Source of the DNA: Clarkia xantiana subsp. parviflora
Taxonomy: Eukaryota > Streptophyta > Magnoliopsida > Myrtales > Onagraceae
Length of the DNA stretch: 64,000 bases
Assembly: GCA_036873135.1 (NCBI GenBank)
Contig: JAPTYO010000026.1
Coordinates: 3,080,001 to 3,144,000, forward strand
Direction: 5' to 3'
Program-made: the position numbers and the translations under genes
Notes under the pieces: generated by a model
The model's input: only the letters and a program-made list of their open reading frames with translations
Database searches by the model: none
What the model was told of the DNA's origin: nothing
In this document: one piece after another, positions 32,821 through 42,555 of the stretch
Numbering within the stretch: the stretch's first letter is position 1
Layout: every line of letters starts with the position of its first letter

Positions 32821-33720
32821 AGTCGCCTTAAGTGGCGCCCAATAAAGTCGCCTTAAGTGGTGCCCAATAAAATCGCCTTAAGTGGTGTATGCTGTTTATC
32901 GTTTAAATTCAATGTAAACCTATTTTATGCCAATAAATAAAGAGGTTGCTTCCAGACACGAATTGTCCTTAGATTTATATTAAGTATAAAAGTCGCCTTC
33001 AGTGGTGCACGATGAAAGTCACCTTCAGTGGTGCACGGTGAAAGTCGCCTTCAGTGGTGCACGATGGAAAGTCGCCTTCAGTGGTGCACGATGAAAGTCG
33101 CCTTCAGTGGTGCACGGTGAAAGTCGCCTTCAGTGGTGCACGATGAAAGTCGCCTTCAGTGGTGCACGATGGAAAGTCACCTTCAGTGGTGCACGGTGAA
33201 AGTCGCCTTCAGTGGTGCACGATGAAAGTCGCCTTCAGTGGTGCACGATGAAAGTCGCCTTCAGTGGTGCACGGTGAAAGTCGCCTTTAGTGGTGCACGA
33301 TGAAAGTCGCCTTCAGTGGTGCACGATGAAAGTCGCCTTCAGTGGTGCACGGTGAAAGTCGCCTTCAGTGGTGCACGATGAAAGTCGCCTTCAGTGGTGC
33401 ACGATGAAAGTCGCCTTCAGTGGTGCACGATGAAAGTCGCCTTCAGTGGTGCACGATTAAAGTCGTCTTAAGTGATGCATTCGATATTAAGTCGCCTTAA
33501 GTGGTGCGCGATCTTTAGGTCTATCCTAAGTAACTATTAAAGTCGTCTTAAGTGATGCATTCGATATTAAGTCGCCTTAAGTGGTGCAAGTTATTAGATC
33601 GTCGGGAGGACGTCGGAGAAATTCGTAAGTATCGAAGTTTCGACTGCCAAGCACTAAGTCGTCTTAAGTGACGCACTCAAGGTTAAGTCGCCTTAGGTGG
33701 TGCACGTTGTTAAATAGTCG
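32805..33720 (+). repeat. Tat-E tandem array, 26-bp unit
   Basis: Around 18 nearly identical 26-base units (32989-33460) with AAAGTCGCCTTCAGTGGTGC and alternating ACGATG or ACGGTG endings, flanked on both sides by diverged CTTAAGTGGTGC units. Confidence 0.93.
32932..32941 (+). terminator. Candidate poly(A) signal for Tat-E gag-pol RNA
   Basis: Overlapping AATAAA hexamers followed by GAGGTTGCTTCC, about 115 bases after pol. Confidence 0.5.
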
Positions 33721-33841
33721 GAAAAGACGAAAGACAACAAAAAAGATCGGAATCAAAGGAGTCTAATATTGATAAAAGGCTCGAAGGCCCGACGACGAAG
33801 CAAGAGAAAGAAAATACAAGGACTCTGAAAGATAAAAGCAT

Positions 33842-36528
33842 TCAAGCTTGGTCCTTGTCAGCAGCAGCAGAGGGGTCCGCACGATTGGCTGCGGGAGGAT
33901 TGGCTATCGGGGCGTCTGCACTTGGAAGCTCAGAGGCATCCTCGACAATTATCGGGGTACTCCCCCCATCACTCTCCTCAGAAAGAGCAAAGTACTTCTT
34001 CGCAAAGGGAGCGAGGGAAGGAGACTTGTCGAAATTGATGGCGTCCCCGTACTCCAGGTGGAGCTCCTCAACGGCGTTGAAGAGAGTGTTCTCCACCTCC
34101 GCACCGAAGAACTTCAGGGCGTCAGCTTGGAAGCCCTCCGACTTCCGATAGTCCTCCCGACCCTTGGCCTCCGCTTCGGCCAGCCGTGCCGGGAACCCCG
34201 CGATCAGCTCCTCCAGAGTCTTCTTTTCGAGGACTAGCTGGTCCTCGGCGGCCTTCTTCTCCTGGGTCAGCCGATCCACGACTGCCCCCCGCTCATGCCG
34301 CTCCTGCCTCAAGAGCCCCTCGAAGTCCGCGATCTGCTGCTGAAGACCCCGAATCTTCTCATTGAGGGCAGCCAGCTCTTTGGACAACTTTCCCCGCGAA
34401 GACTGGGAAGCCTTGAGATCCGCCTGAAGCTGCTCACGGACCCCGCGGTCCCGCTCCCGGGCCTCATCGTAGGCAATGACATACCCGATGAGGCGGTTGT
34501 AGTCCCCAAGCTCCTGGAATCAAAAGGGAAAAAATGTTAGAAGGACAGAAGACCCGATTTATCGATCAACCAGAAAAAGCGAAGTCTCACCTCTATGCGG
34601 CGTATAGCCATACCCATGATGTCCCGCTGCATATGCGTCCGATTGAGGTGAATCGGATGTCGCATAGAGGGCAGGATGGAACCCGCCAGAAGATGCAGGG
34701 CCAGCTCTTGGTCCTGTTCCCCTTGTGTGAGCGGGACTCCCTGGAGCGTCTGGATCGGAGCCCAGGGGGCATCGGCCTGCTAAGGGTTGAAGGGCCTATA
34801 GAAGTCCCCATCGAGAGCCATCGGAGAGATGGGACGGGGAAGAGAAGGGCACGTCTCCGTCTCAGCCCGGACAGGAGAAGGAGAGAAATCATGGATGGGA
34901 GAGAGCTCCCGCTGCTGTGGAGAAGACGAGGGAGGCGGCCCCTGAGGGGTTGGTTTCAAAGGGGATTGCCCCGCCTTCCGACGCTGCTGAGGGGGATCAA
35001 CCCCGCCGGTCTCCTCGGAGGAGTCCAGGGTCTCCACCTGGCGAAACTGTTCACCAGATGGTGCCTTCTCTCCAGCTAAGGGAGGCACCCCCGCCGAAGG
35101 TGGTGCATCTGTAGAAGCTGCCGCACTCGAGGAAGCTCCCGAGCGACCTGCACCTGGAGGATGAAGAGCTTCAGATAGGTAGTCAGGAAGTTCATCGGGA
35201 TTCTTACACCAAATGATACGTCGGGAGACGTATTGATCCTTCCCGCGGTAGTGATAGTAGCCTGCCTTCAAGACTCGGGGAGTTTCACCTCCAAGGATCC
35301 TTTTGACATCAGCAATTCGGCCCTTCTTGGTCGAGGAAATCAAGTCCGACGGAACCATCCTTTTATATGATTTAATAGCGAGTCGGAGTTTTTTACCTTC
35401 TTCAGCATTCTGGACCTCGAAGAGTTGGTCCAGATCCACCCGTGGCCGCTTAGGCTGCTCCGTTGAAGGAGACCCCGACCTGGCAGCAGCAGCCTTCTTG
35501 GCCGACTTCCTCTTCCGCGAGGGGCGGACAGCGTCGGTCTCCCCCTGCTTAAGGAATAAATCGGTCAGCACAGACATCTTTTTTGCTGCAAACAATAAAC
35601 GAAGAAAAAGTTAGAAATTTTACCCAAGGGACCACGCTAGAAGGGCCGTCGAAGAGCTGCCCCCAGAAACAATACTGAGGAGTCGGACCCCGGTATGTAC
35701 CAGGTCCCGCTCCACCAGAGAGTTAGCGTTGAGGGGAGTGTAAGACTCCCCCCAACGATAAAGCTGGATCAATTGAAGAGTCTCGAAGTCCTCATCAGCG
35801 TAGGTGTGGAAAGCAGGCGGAGGATCTGCTGCCACCTCCCATCGGGGCCAAGGGATGGAGGAATGTTGGATGAAGAAGTAGCTCCTCTTCCAGCTACTGT
35901 TGTCAGACCCCGTATCAATCAAGAGTCCCCGACCCTTGACCACCTTCCAGGTGTCACTGGTCCAACCGTGCCGGGCAAGCTGCTGCTTACTCCATTTGGG
36001 CATCCGAGGGTAGAAGGCACAAACCCCCGCCTCGTTGCACTTCAACCCATAGAAAGTCCGGAAAAGTTGAAGGCTGTAGACCCACTTCTGTCGGAGACAG
36101 AGGACTTGGAAGGCGTTCCAGATGCGGATGGCATGAGGAGAGAAAGTGGTGGGATGTGTTTGATAGTGTTGACACAACTCGACCAGGTTACCGCAAAAAG
36201 GGAACTTGATCCCCGCTGATATTTGTCCCGTAGAGACAAATACCTCCCCTTTCTGGGGACGAGTAACCTCAGGGTCACTCGAGGGACGATGTCGATCATA
36301 CGGGAAGCGAGGCTCCCAGGTGAGGGTGATGCAACCCTCTCGGAGAGCTGCATCATAAGCAGTGGTGGAAATTTCATTCGGAGCATAGTCAAATTTAAAA
36401 GGTTTTCTCCCCTCGGAGCTGGAACCGCTGTCTGAAAAGCAACCAGGGCAATAAAATACAGTGGGATTCTGGAAGAAATTAAAAAGGAAAAGACGAACAA
36501 GCAACGGAGAGTGTTTCCTTACCAGACA
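33842..36528 (-). CDS. Tat-E antisense gene (aORF), four exons
   Basis: Exon 1 36528-36522 (ATGTCTG), exon 2 36431-35624, exon 3 35544-34591, exon 4 34513-33842. Introns of 90, 79 and 77 bases have GTAAGG, GTAAAA and GTGAGA donors and TTTTCAG, AAGCAG and TTCCAG acceptors. Exons 3 (954) and 4 (672) are whole codons. Exon 2 holds the conserved domain (SDSGSSSEGRKPFKFDY, GEVFVSTGQISAGIKFPFCG, TTFSPHAIRIWNAFQVLC, SYFFIQHSSIPWPRWEV, LYRWGESYTPLNA). This recalls the Pfam 'putative gypsy type transposon' family, which I could not check. Exon 3 has a basic KRKSAKKAAA stretch, AGYYHYRGKDQYVSRRIIW and a Pro/Ser-rich linker. Exon 4 is a long coiled coil with an Ala-rich tail. One base is missing near 35660 compared with Tat-A, which breaks the frame at the end of exon 2. 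Role unknown; nuclear localisation is a guess from the basic stretch. Confidence 0.75.
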
Positions 36529-36692
36529 TGGTGGAGTAGGGGTTGAAAGAGATGAACGAAGTGTCGCCGGAAAGGTGGTCGGAGAAGATTCCAAGGATCT
36601 TCGAAAGCACAGAGCTGGGAATTGCTGAGGAATCGCAGAGAGCTTTTGAGAATTCGAAGACGGTAAAAGTTAAATTATGACTGTGGCTAGGG

Positions 36693-36699
36693 TTTTATA
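36693..36699 (-). promoter_or_regulatory. TATA box of the Tat-E antisense gene
   Basis: On the minus strand TATAAAACCCTAG lies 165 bases before the aORF ATG. The overlapping AAACCCTA matches the plant telo-box. Confidence 0.6.
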
Positions 36700-37085
36700 G
36701 TCGAAGAAGACAGTTGAAAGGATTCTTCGATCTGAATCATCGAAGTCGAAAGGTCTTAATCTGGACCGTCGAAATGAAACGTGCAGAAGGACAACGGGCG
36801 TAATGATGAAACGGCCTGAAAAGCACTTTTCAGAAAAGGACAGGCGCGAAAAATCAGGCACGTGGGTCGAAAACGTCACTCCATTATCTGCTGCATTTAA
36901 TGCACAAGAGAACCGAAGAGACCTTTGGATATAGCCGTTATCCATAAAACCCTGAGGAAACGTGGAGGAGAAGACTGATAACCGTAGATAACTGAGCCAA
37001 GGAATAGATCCCCGACTCTAGTATTGGAAAAATCGGGAGTTGGAAGACACGACGAACTAAAAGTCCCTCATGTCTTGGGGGCAAA
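36700..37085. other. Tat-E aORF upstream region and polypurine tract
   Basis: Non-coding flank shared with A, C, F and H. It ends in the plus-strand polypurine tract CTTGGGGGCAAA (37074-37085) against the 3' LTR. Confidence 0.75.
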
Positions 37086-37784
37086 TGATGGGTCCGACTA
37101 TAGCTGTCAGGCCCTTTAAACAGCGAGGAAACGGCAAACAGGCCCACCAGGCCCAGAGTAAGGGTCAAGATGACCTAGGAGAAGGGTCCCGATGAAGGGA
37201 GTCCCGACGAAGCAGGGTCCCGACAGAGTCGGTCCCGACAGTGGAGCTAAAAGCTCCTGACGAGAAGCCTTTAAGTAGGCCCCGATGATGAATCCCTGAG
37301 AATGATTGGCCCTGTCACGATGACGAGGGGCCCCGAGCGGTGACACAACGAGATAACTCTGGAGTCCCCGACGGGAGTCGGGACTCGTTACCAGAGGATA
37401 AAGCCAAGATATGCGGGGCGTGGCCGAGATATACGGAACGTGGTTAAGATACACGGATCGTGGCCGAGATACGCGGGGCATGGCTAAGATACGCAAGATC
37501 ATGTACGAGATAAGCGGGATACAGGCTAACCACCCCTAACGGTTCGCCAGGTACCTGAGGCACCTCTTTGCCTATAAAAGGGCAGGAGGTCACCTCAGAT
37601 CACTTACGTTAAGTTCAATACACTTTTGATATCTGTGGCTTGCCAGTCATACGAGAAACTCATTTAAGCATCGGAGAGGGATTCTGGGTCACCGCCCGGT
37701 CTATCCCCTCTTGCAGGATTGCGTGGAGCGAAGGAGCTAGGATTGCCGTCAAGATCCGTGCCGGAGTTCCACCGTGATCCAACA
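37086..37784 (+). repeat. Tat-E 3' LTR
   Basis: 699 bp, TATA box at 37573-37580. Followed by the GGGGG duplication and then Tat-A exon 3. Confidence 0.95.
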
Positions 37785-39414
37785 GGGGGCAGCCCCTTTG
37801 AGGTTGGTTTCAGTGGGGATTGCCCCGTCCTCCGACGATGGCGAAGGGAGCCCTCATCAGTCTACTCGGAGGAGTCTAGGTTCTCCACCCGACGAAATTG
37901 ATCTCCGGTCGGGGTCTCTCCACCATAGAAAAGTGGTGCCCTCGCTGAAGGAGGCACCCCTGCTGAAGGTGGTGCACCTGTTGAAGCTCCAGCACCCGAC
38001 GGAGCTCCTGAGTGACCTGCACCTAGAGGACGAGAGGAGGCTTCAGAAACATAATCAGGAAGTTCATTAGGGCCCTTACACCAGACGATGCGCCGAGAGA
38101 CATATTGGTCCTTCCCGCGGTAGTTGTAGTAGCCCGCCTTCAGGACACGAGGAGTTTCCCCTCGGAGGACACGTTTGACATCGGCGATGTGGGCCTCCAT
38201 GGTCGAAGGGACCAATTCCTTCGGAACTAGCTTCCTGTACGATTTAATAGCGAGGCGGATCTTTTTACCTTCTTCAGTAGTCTGGACATCGAAGAGTTTG
38301 TCCACCTCCACGCGGCTCCGCTTTGGCATCTCCGAGGAAGGAGATCCCGACGGAGCAGCAGCCTTCTTGGCTGACTTCCTCTTCCGGTAGGGCGGACAAC
38401 ATCGGTCTCCCCCTGCTTAAGGATCAGATTGGTCAGCAAGGATACCTTCTTAGCTGCAAACAGTAAAAAAAATAGTTAGAAATTTTACCCAAGGAACCAT
38501 ATTGGAGGGCCCGTCGAAGAGTTGACCCCCGGAGACTATGTCGAGGAGTCGGATCCCGGCATTCACCAGGTCCCGCTCCACGAGAGAATTGGCATCAAGG
38601 GGAGTATAGGACTCCCCCCATCGATAGAGCTGGATGAGATGAAGAGTCTGAAAGTCTTCATCAGAGTAGGTGTGGTAAGCGAGAGGAGAGTCCGCTTCCA
38701 CCTCCCATCGGGGCCACGGGATCGAGGAGTTCTGGATGAAGAAATAGCTGCTCTTCCACCCACTGTTATCGGACCCCGTGTCGACCAGGAGTCCCCGACC
38801 CTTGACCACCTTCCAGGTGTCACTGGTCCAGCTGCACAACGCGAGTTGTGCCTTGTTCCACTTCGGCATACGGGGGTAGAAGGCACAGACCCCCACCTCG
38901 TTGCACTTCATCCCGTAGAAGGTTCTGAAGAGCTTGAGGCTGTAAACCCACTTCTGTCGGAAGCAGAGGACCTGGAAGGCGTTCCATAGGCGGATGGCTT
39001 GAGGAGAGAAAGTGGTTGGATGCGTCTTGTAGTGTTGGCACATCTCGACCAGGTTGCCACATAAGGGGAATCTGATCCCCGCTGATATTTTCCCCGTAGA
39101 GACAAATACCTCACCTTTCCGGGGACGAGTAACCTCAAGGTTACTCGAGAGGCGGGGCCAGGGATATGGGAAGCGAGGTTCACAGGTAGAGGTGATGCAT
39201 CCTTCCCGGAGAGCTGCATCGTAAGCAGTGCTGGAAATCTCGTTGAGAGCATAGTCGAAATTGAAGGGTTTTCTCCCTTCGGAACTTGACCCACTGTCTG
39301 AAATCAGCCATGGCAAGGAAAGGCACATTGGGTATTTCGGAAAATTACGAACGAATTAAGCAAAGATGAAGGAAAAGATACACGAGTAACAAGGAAGAAA
39401 TCCTTACCAGACAT
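37785..39414 (-). pseudogene. Tat-A antisense gene, exons 1-2 and proximal exon 3
   Basis: Exon 1 39414-39408 (ATGTCTG|GTAAGG) and exon 2 39297-38489 (809 bases, open, whole in phase) are intact. Exon 2 carries GRKPFNFDY, GEVFVSTGKISAG, TTFSPQAIRLWNAFQVLCFRQKW and LYRWGESYTPLDA. Donor TGG|GTAAAA is at 38488. The only acceptor that keeps phase and gives a normal intron length is AAGCAG|GGGGAG, exon 3 starting 38412. Exon 3 has lost a base near 38375, shifting the frame. The correct frame resumes (SRVEVDKLFDVQTTEEGKK, AGYYNYRGKDQYVSRRIVW) and is cut by Tat-E at 37785. Confidence 0.85.
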
Positions 39415-39570
39415 GATGACTTGAGGTAGGAAGGATGATCTGAAGGTTGCCAGAAAGTTGTACGGAGAAACACTTGAGTCTTCGAAATCGCAGGGCTTGA
39501 ATTCTCAGAGTTGTAGAGAGCTTTTGGAATTTCGGAGACGGTAAAAGGGAAACTGTGCCCAGGGTTAGGG

Positions 39571-39577
39571 TTTTATA
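39571..39577 (-). promoter_or_regulatory. TATA box of the Tat-A antisense gene
   Basis: TATAAAACCCTAACCC on the minus strand, 157 bases before the ATG, with the telo-box-like AAACCCTAA directly overlapping. Confidence 0.6.
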
Positions 39578-39960
39578 GGAGAAGAGGACAGTCGAAAGGA
39601 CGTTCTAATCTGAATCGTCGAAGTCGAAGCGTTTTTGATCTGAGCCGTTGAGATGAAACGTGCAGAATGACAACGGGTTTAATGATGAAATGGCCTGAAA
39701 AGCACTTTTTCAGAAAAAGCAGGCGCGAAAAATCAGGCACGGGTGCCAAAGACGTCGCTTCGTTATCTGCTGCATTTAATTGCTGGGGAACCGAGGAGTC
39801 TTCTCGGATTTGGTGGTTATCCTCAAGGCATCGAGGAAACGTGAACGAGAAGATTTGTATCAGGTGAGTGTGTCAAGGGAAAGGTCCCCGACTCCGGTGT
39901 CGGGAGGTCGGGAGTTGAAAGACACGACGAACTGTAAGTGCCTCATGTCTTGGGGGCAAA
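39578..39960. other. Tat-A aORF upstream region and polypurine tract
   Basis: Shared non-coding flank. Polypurine tract CTTGGGGGCAAA at 39949-39960. Confidence 0.75.
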
Positions 39961-40677
39961 TGATGGGTCTCTCTATGGCCGTTAGGCCCTTTAACGGCGA
40001 GGAAACGGTGAATAGGCCCACTGGGCCCTAAAAGGAGGTCAAGAAGACCAAGGTGAAGGCTCCCGACAAAGGGAGTCCCGATGATGAAAGGTCTCGACAG
40101 AGTCGGTCCCGATAGATGAGCTGGACGCTCCTGATGAGATGCCTTTAAGTAGGCCTCGATGACGAATCCCTGAGAATGATTGGCCCTATCACGATGACGA
40201 GGGGCCCCGAGCGGTGACATAATGAGATAACTCTGGAGTCCCCGATATTGGTCGGGACTTGCTATTAGAGGTTGAGGCCGAGATACGCGGGGCGTGGCCG
40301 AGATACGCGGAGCGTGGCTGAGATACGCGGGGCGTGGCCGAGATACGCGGGGCGTGGCCGAGATAAGCAAGATCATGGCCTAGATAGGCGGGATCGTGCC
40401 CGAGATACGCGGAATATGGGCTAACCACCCCAACGGTTCACCAGGTAACTGAGGTACCTCTCCGCCTATAAAAGGGCAGAGGTTACCTCAGATCACATTA
40501 CGTTTTGAGATACACACTTTGAGTTTTGCTGCTTGCCAGTTCATACGAGATACTCATTTAAGCATCGGAGAGGGATTCTGGGTCACTGCCCGGTCTATCC
40601 CCTCTTGCAGGATTACGTGGAGCAAAGGAGCTCAGATCGCCTTCAAGACCGTACTGGAGTTCCACCGTGATCCAACA
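39961..40677 (+). repeat. Tat-A 3' LTR
   Basis: 717 bp, TATA box at 40467-40474. Upstream are five close copies of a 20-base unit CGAGATACGCGGGGCGTGGC. Same subfamily and length as solo LTR G. Confidence 0.93.
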
Positions 40678-41838
40678 TATACTAAGTGTAAAAACAGGAA
40701 GCCTTACCTCCACGCGGCGAACGGCCATTTCGCGAATGTCCGTGTGGATGTCCGCCCAAGCTAAGGAGAGCGGAAGCTTTAGAGATGGCGGAACTGAACC
40801 TGCCAGCAAGTGCAGACCCAGTTCCGGTGGTGCATCGCCCCGACGGAGCGGGACCCCTCGCAGTGACTCGATCGGGGTTCAGGGAGCCGCCGCTTGGTCG
40901 GGGGTGTAGAGCTGATAGAAACTCCCGTCTAAGGGGAGAGGGGGAAGGACGACCTGAGTGTCGGAGGTGCGTGCCTCCGAGCCGCCGTGAGACCCAGTCG
41001 TCCCTTCAGGAGTTAGGCTCAAAACCGGCGAATGCATTTGTGTCGGGGAAGATTGAAGCAGCCCCTCGGGAGTTGGCTCCAACGGGGTCTGCCTCACCCC
41101 CCGACGACGAATCAGGGCTTGACCTTCGCTCACCTCCTCGGAAGAATGAGAAACGTCCAGGTCAACCACCCGACGGAACTGACCGTCCGTCGGGGCATCT
41201 TCAGTCATCGATCCTCTCGGGGCAGGAAGTGGAAGGAGGGGCTCTTCGACCCGAGCGTCGGAGGGTGGCACCCCCGCTGGAGCTCCAGCTCCCGATTGAC
41301 CTGCAGTTGGAGGACGAGAAGCTTTAGAAAGATAATCAGGGAGTTGATCGGGATCCTTACACCAGACGACGCGACGGGAGAGATACTGGTCTTTCCCGTA
41401 ATTGTTGTAATAACCCGCTTTGAGGATGCGGGGAGTTTCTCCTTGCAGGATGCGGTTGATCCCTTCGATTCTGGTTTTCTTATCAGAGGGGATTAACTCC
41501 TCGGGAATACGCTTTTTTTATAATCGGATGGCTAATCGGAGCTGCTTAACTTCTTCAGGAGTCTGGGTGTTGAAGATCCTCTCCATCTTGTCCACCTAGG
41601 CCCGCTTGGCCTCCTCTGCAGGTGGAGGAGCCGATGAGGAGGCGGCCTTCTTCGAGGACTTCCTCTTCCGCGCGGGACGTTGGACGGCATCGGTCTCCGC
41701 CTGCTTAAGCATGATATTGGTCAGCATTGATACCTTCTTAGCTGCAAAGACGAAAGCAAAGGTGCAATTAGAATATTACCCAAGGAATGGCATTGGAGGG
41801 GCCGTCGTAGAGTTGACCCCCTGAGGCAACATCGAGGA
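40678..41838 (-). pseudogene. Tat-F antisense gene, exon 3 and part of intron 3
   Basis: Exon 3 is 41700-40708 (993 bases), with acceptor AAGCAG before it and donor GAG|GTAAGG after it. Tat-A is inserted 30 bases into intron 3. Conserved parts are a basic N-terminus, VFNT-like EEVKQLRLAIRL, GYYNNYGKDQYLSRRVVW, a Pro/Ser linker, PLDGSFYQLYTPDQ and MAVRRVE. Stops are seen at about 41594 and 41520, and a TGA at about 40885 stands where Tat-H has Trp. At the right-hand (upstream) end, intron 2 and the end of exon 2 lead to the solo LTR at 41839. Confidence 0.8.
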
Positions 41839-42555
41839 TGTTGGATCACGGTGGAACTCCGGTACGGTCCTTGACGGCGATCCTAGCTCCTTTGCTCCAC
41901 GTGGTCCTGCAAAGAGTGGATAGGCCGGGCGGTGACCCAGAATCCCTCTCCGATGCTTAAATGAGTATCTCGTATGGACTGGCAAGCAGTAATCTTAAAG
42001 TGTATATCACAACGTCAATGACCTGAGGTGACCTCCGCCCTTTTATAGGCGGAGAGGTACCTCAGTTACCTGGTGAACCGTTGGGGGTGGTTAACCCGTA
42101 TTCCGCGTATCTCGGGCACGATCCCGCCTATCTAGGCCATGATCTCGCTTATCTCTGCCACGCCCCGCGTATCTCGGCCACGCTCCGCGTATCTCAGCTA
42201 CGCTCCGCATATCTCGGCCACACCCCGCGTATCTCGGCCTTAACCTCTGATAGCAAGTCCCGACTAATATCGGGGACTCCAGAGTTATCTCATTGTGTCA
42301 CCGCTCGGGGCCCCTCGTCATCGTGACAGGGCCAATCATTCCCAGGGATTCATCATCGGGGCCTACTTAAAGGCATCTCATCGGGAGCGCCTAGCTCGCC
42401 TATCGGGACCGACTCTGTCGGGACCTTTCATCATCGGGACTCCCTCTGTCGGGACCCTTCGCCTTGGCCTTCTAGACCTCCTTTTTAGGGCCCAGTGGGC
42501 CTGTTCACCGTTTCTTCACCGTTAAAGGGCCTAACTGTCATAGGGGAACCTATCA
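41839..42555 (-). mobile_element. Solo LTR G
   Basis: A complete 717-bp Tat LTR (minus strand TGATAGGTTC...GATCCAACA) without internal sequence. It is flanked by a perfect GAGGA duplication (41834-41838 and 42556-42560) inside exon 2 of the Tat-F antisense gene. TATA box TATAAAAG at 42047-42041. It formed by recombination between the two LTRs of a former full element. Confidence 0.95.

Larger units (their letters stand above)
29063..37784 (+). mobile_element. Tat-E: internally deleted Tat retrotransposon nested in Tat-A
   Basis: Two 699-bp LTRs (29063-29761 and 37086-37784) differ at six sites by eye, all transitions. The target duplication is GGGGG (29058-29062 and 37785-37789). At 8.7 kb it is shorter than a full Tat element because most of RT, RNase H and the integrase N-terminus are missing. 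It has a primer site, gag, fused pol, array, a nearly intact four-exon antisense gene and a polypurine tract. The insertion point is exon 3 of the Tat-A antisense gene. Confidence 0.95.
1..40677 (+). mobile_element. Tat-A: Ty3/gypsy Tat retrotransposon, 5' end outside window, split by nested insertions
   Basis: Gag starts at the window edge, so the 5' LTR lies to the left. Element pieces are 2-1640, 23521-29062 and 37785-40677. Chr-B fills 1641-23515 and Tat-E fills 29063-37784. Removing both rejoins one gag-pol, one repeat array, one antisense gene and one 3' LTR ending TCCAACA at 40677. The 5 bp after it are TATAC; the matching left copy would be outside the window. Tat-A is inserted in intron 3 of the aORF of an older element, Tat-F. 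Its pol is heavily mutated, so it is not autonomous. Confidence 0.9.

Noticed and set aside
35545..35623. TTTGCAG just after exon 2 as the intron 2 acceptor
   Set aside because: It would break the frame in A, E, H and I and give an intron of about 35 bases; the AG about 40 bases further fits all copies.
33842..36594. Antisense gene as a DNA transposase
   Set aside because: A database family name may suggest transposase, but I see no DDE or other catalytic signature, no terminal inverted repeats, and the gene keeps the same place inside several LTR elements.
39961..42555. Tat-A 3' LTR and LTR G as the two LTRs of one element with 40678-41838 inside
   Set aside because: They are in opposite orientation and have different flanking duplications (TATAC and GAGGA).
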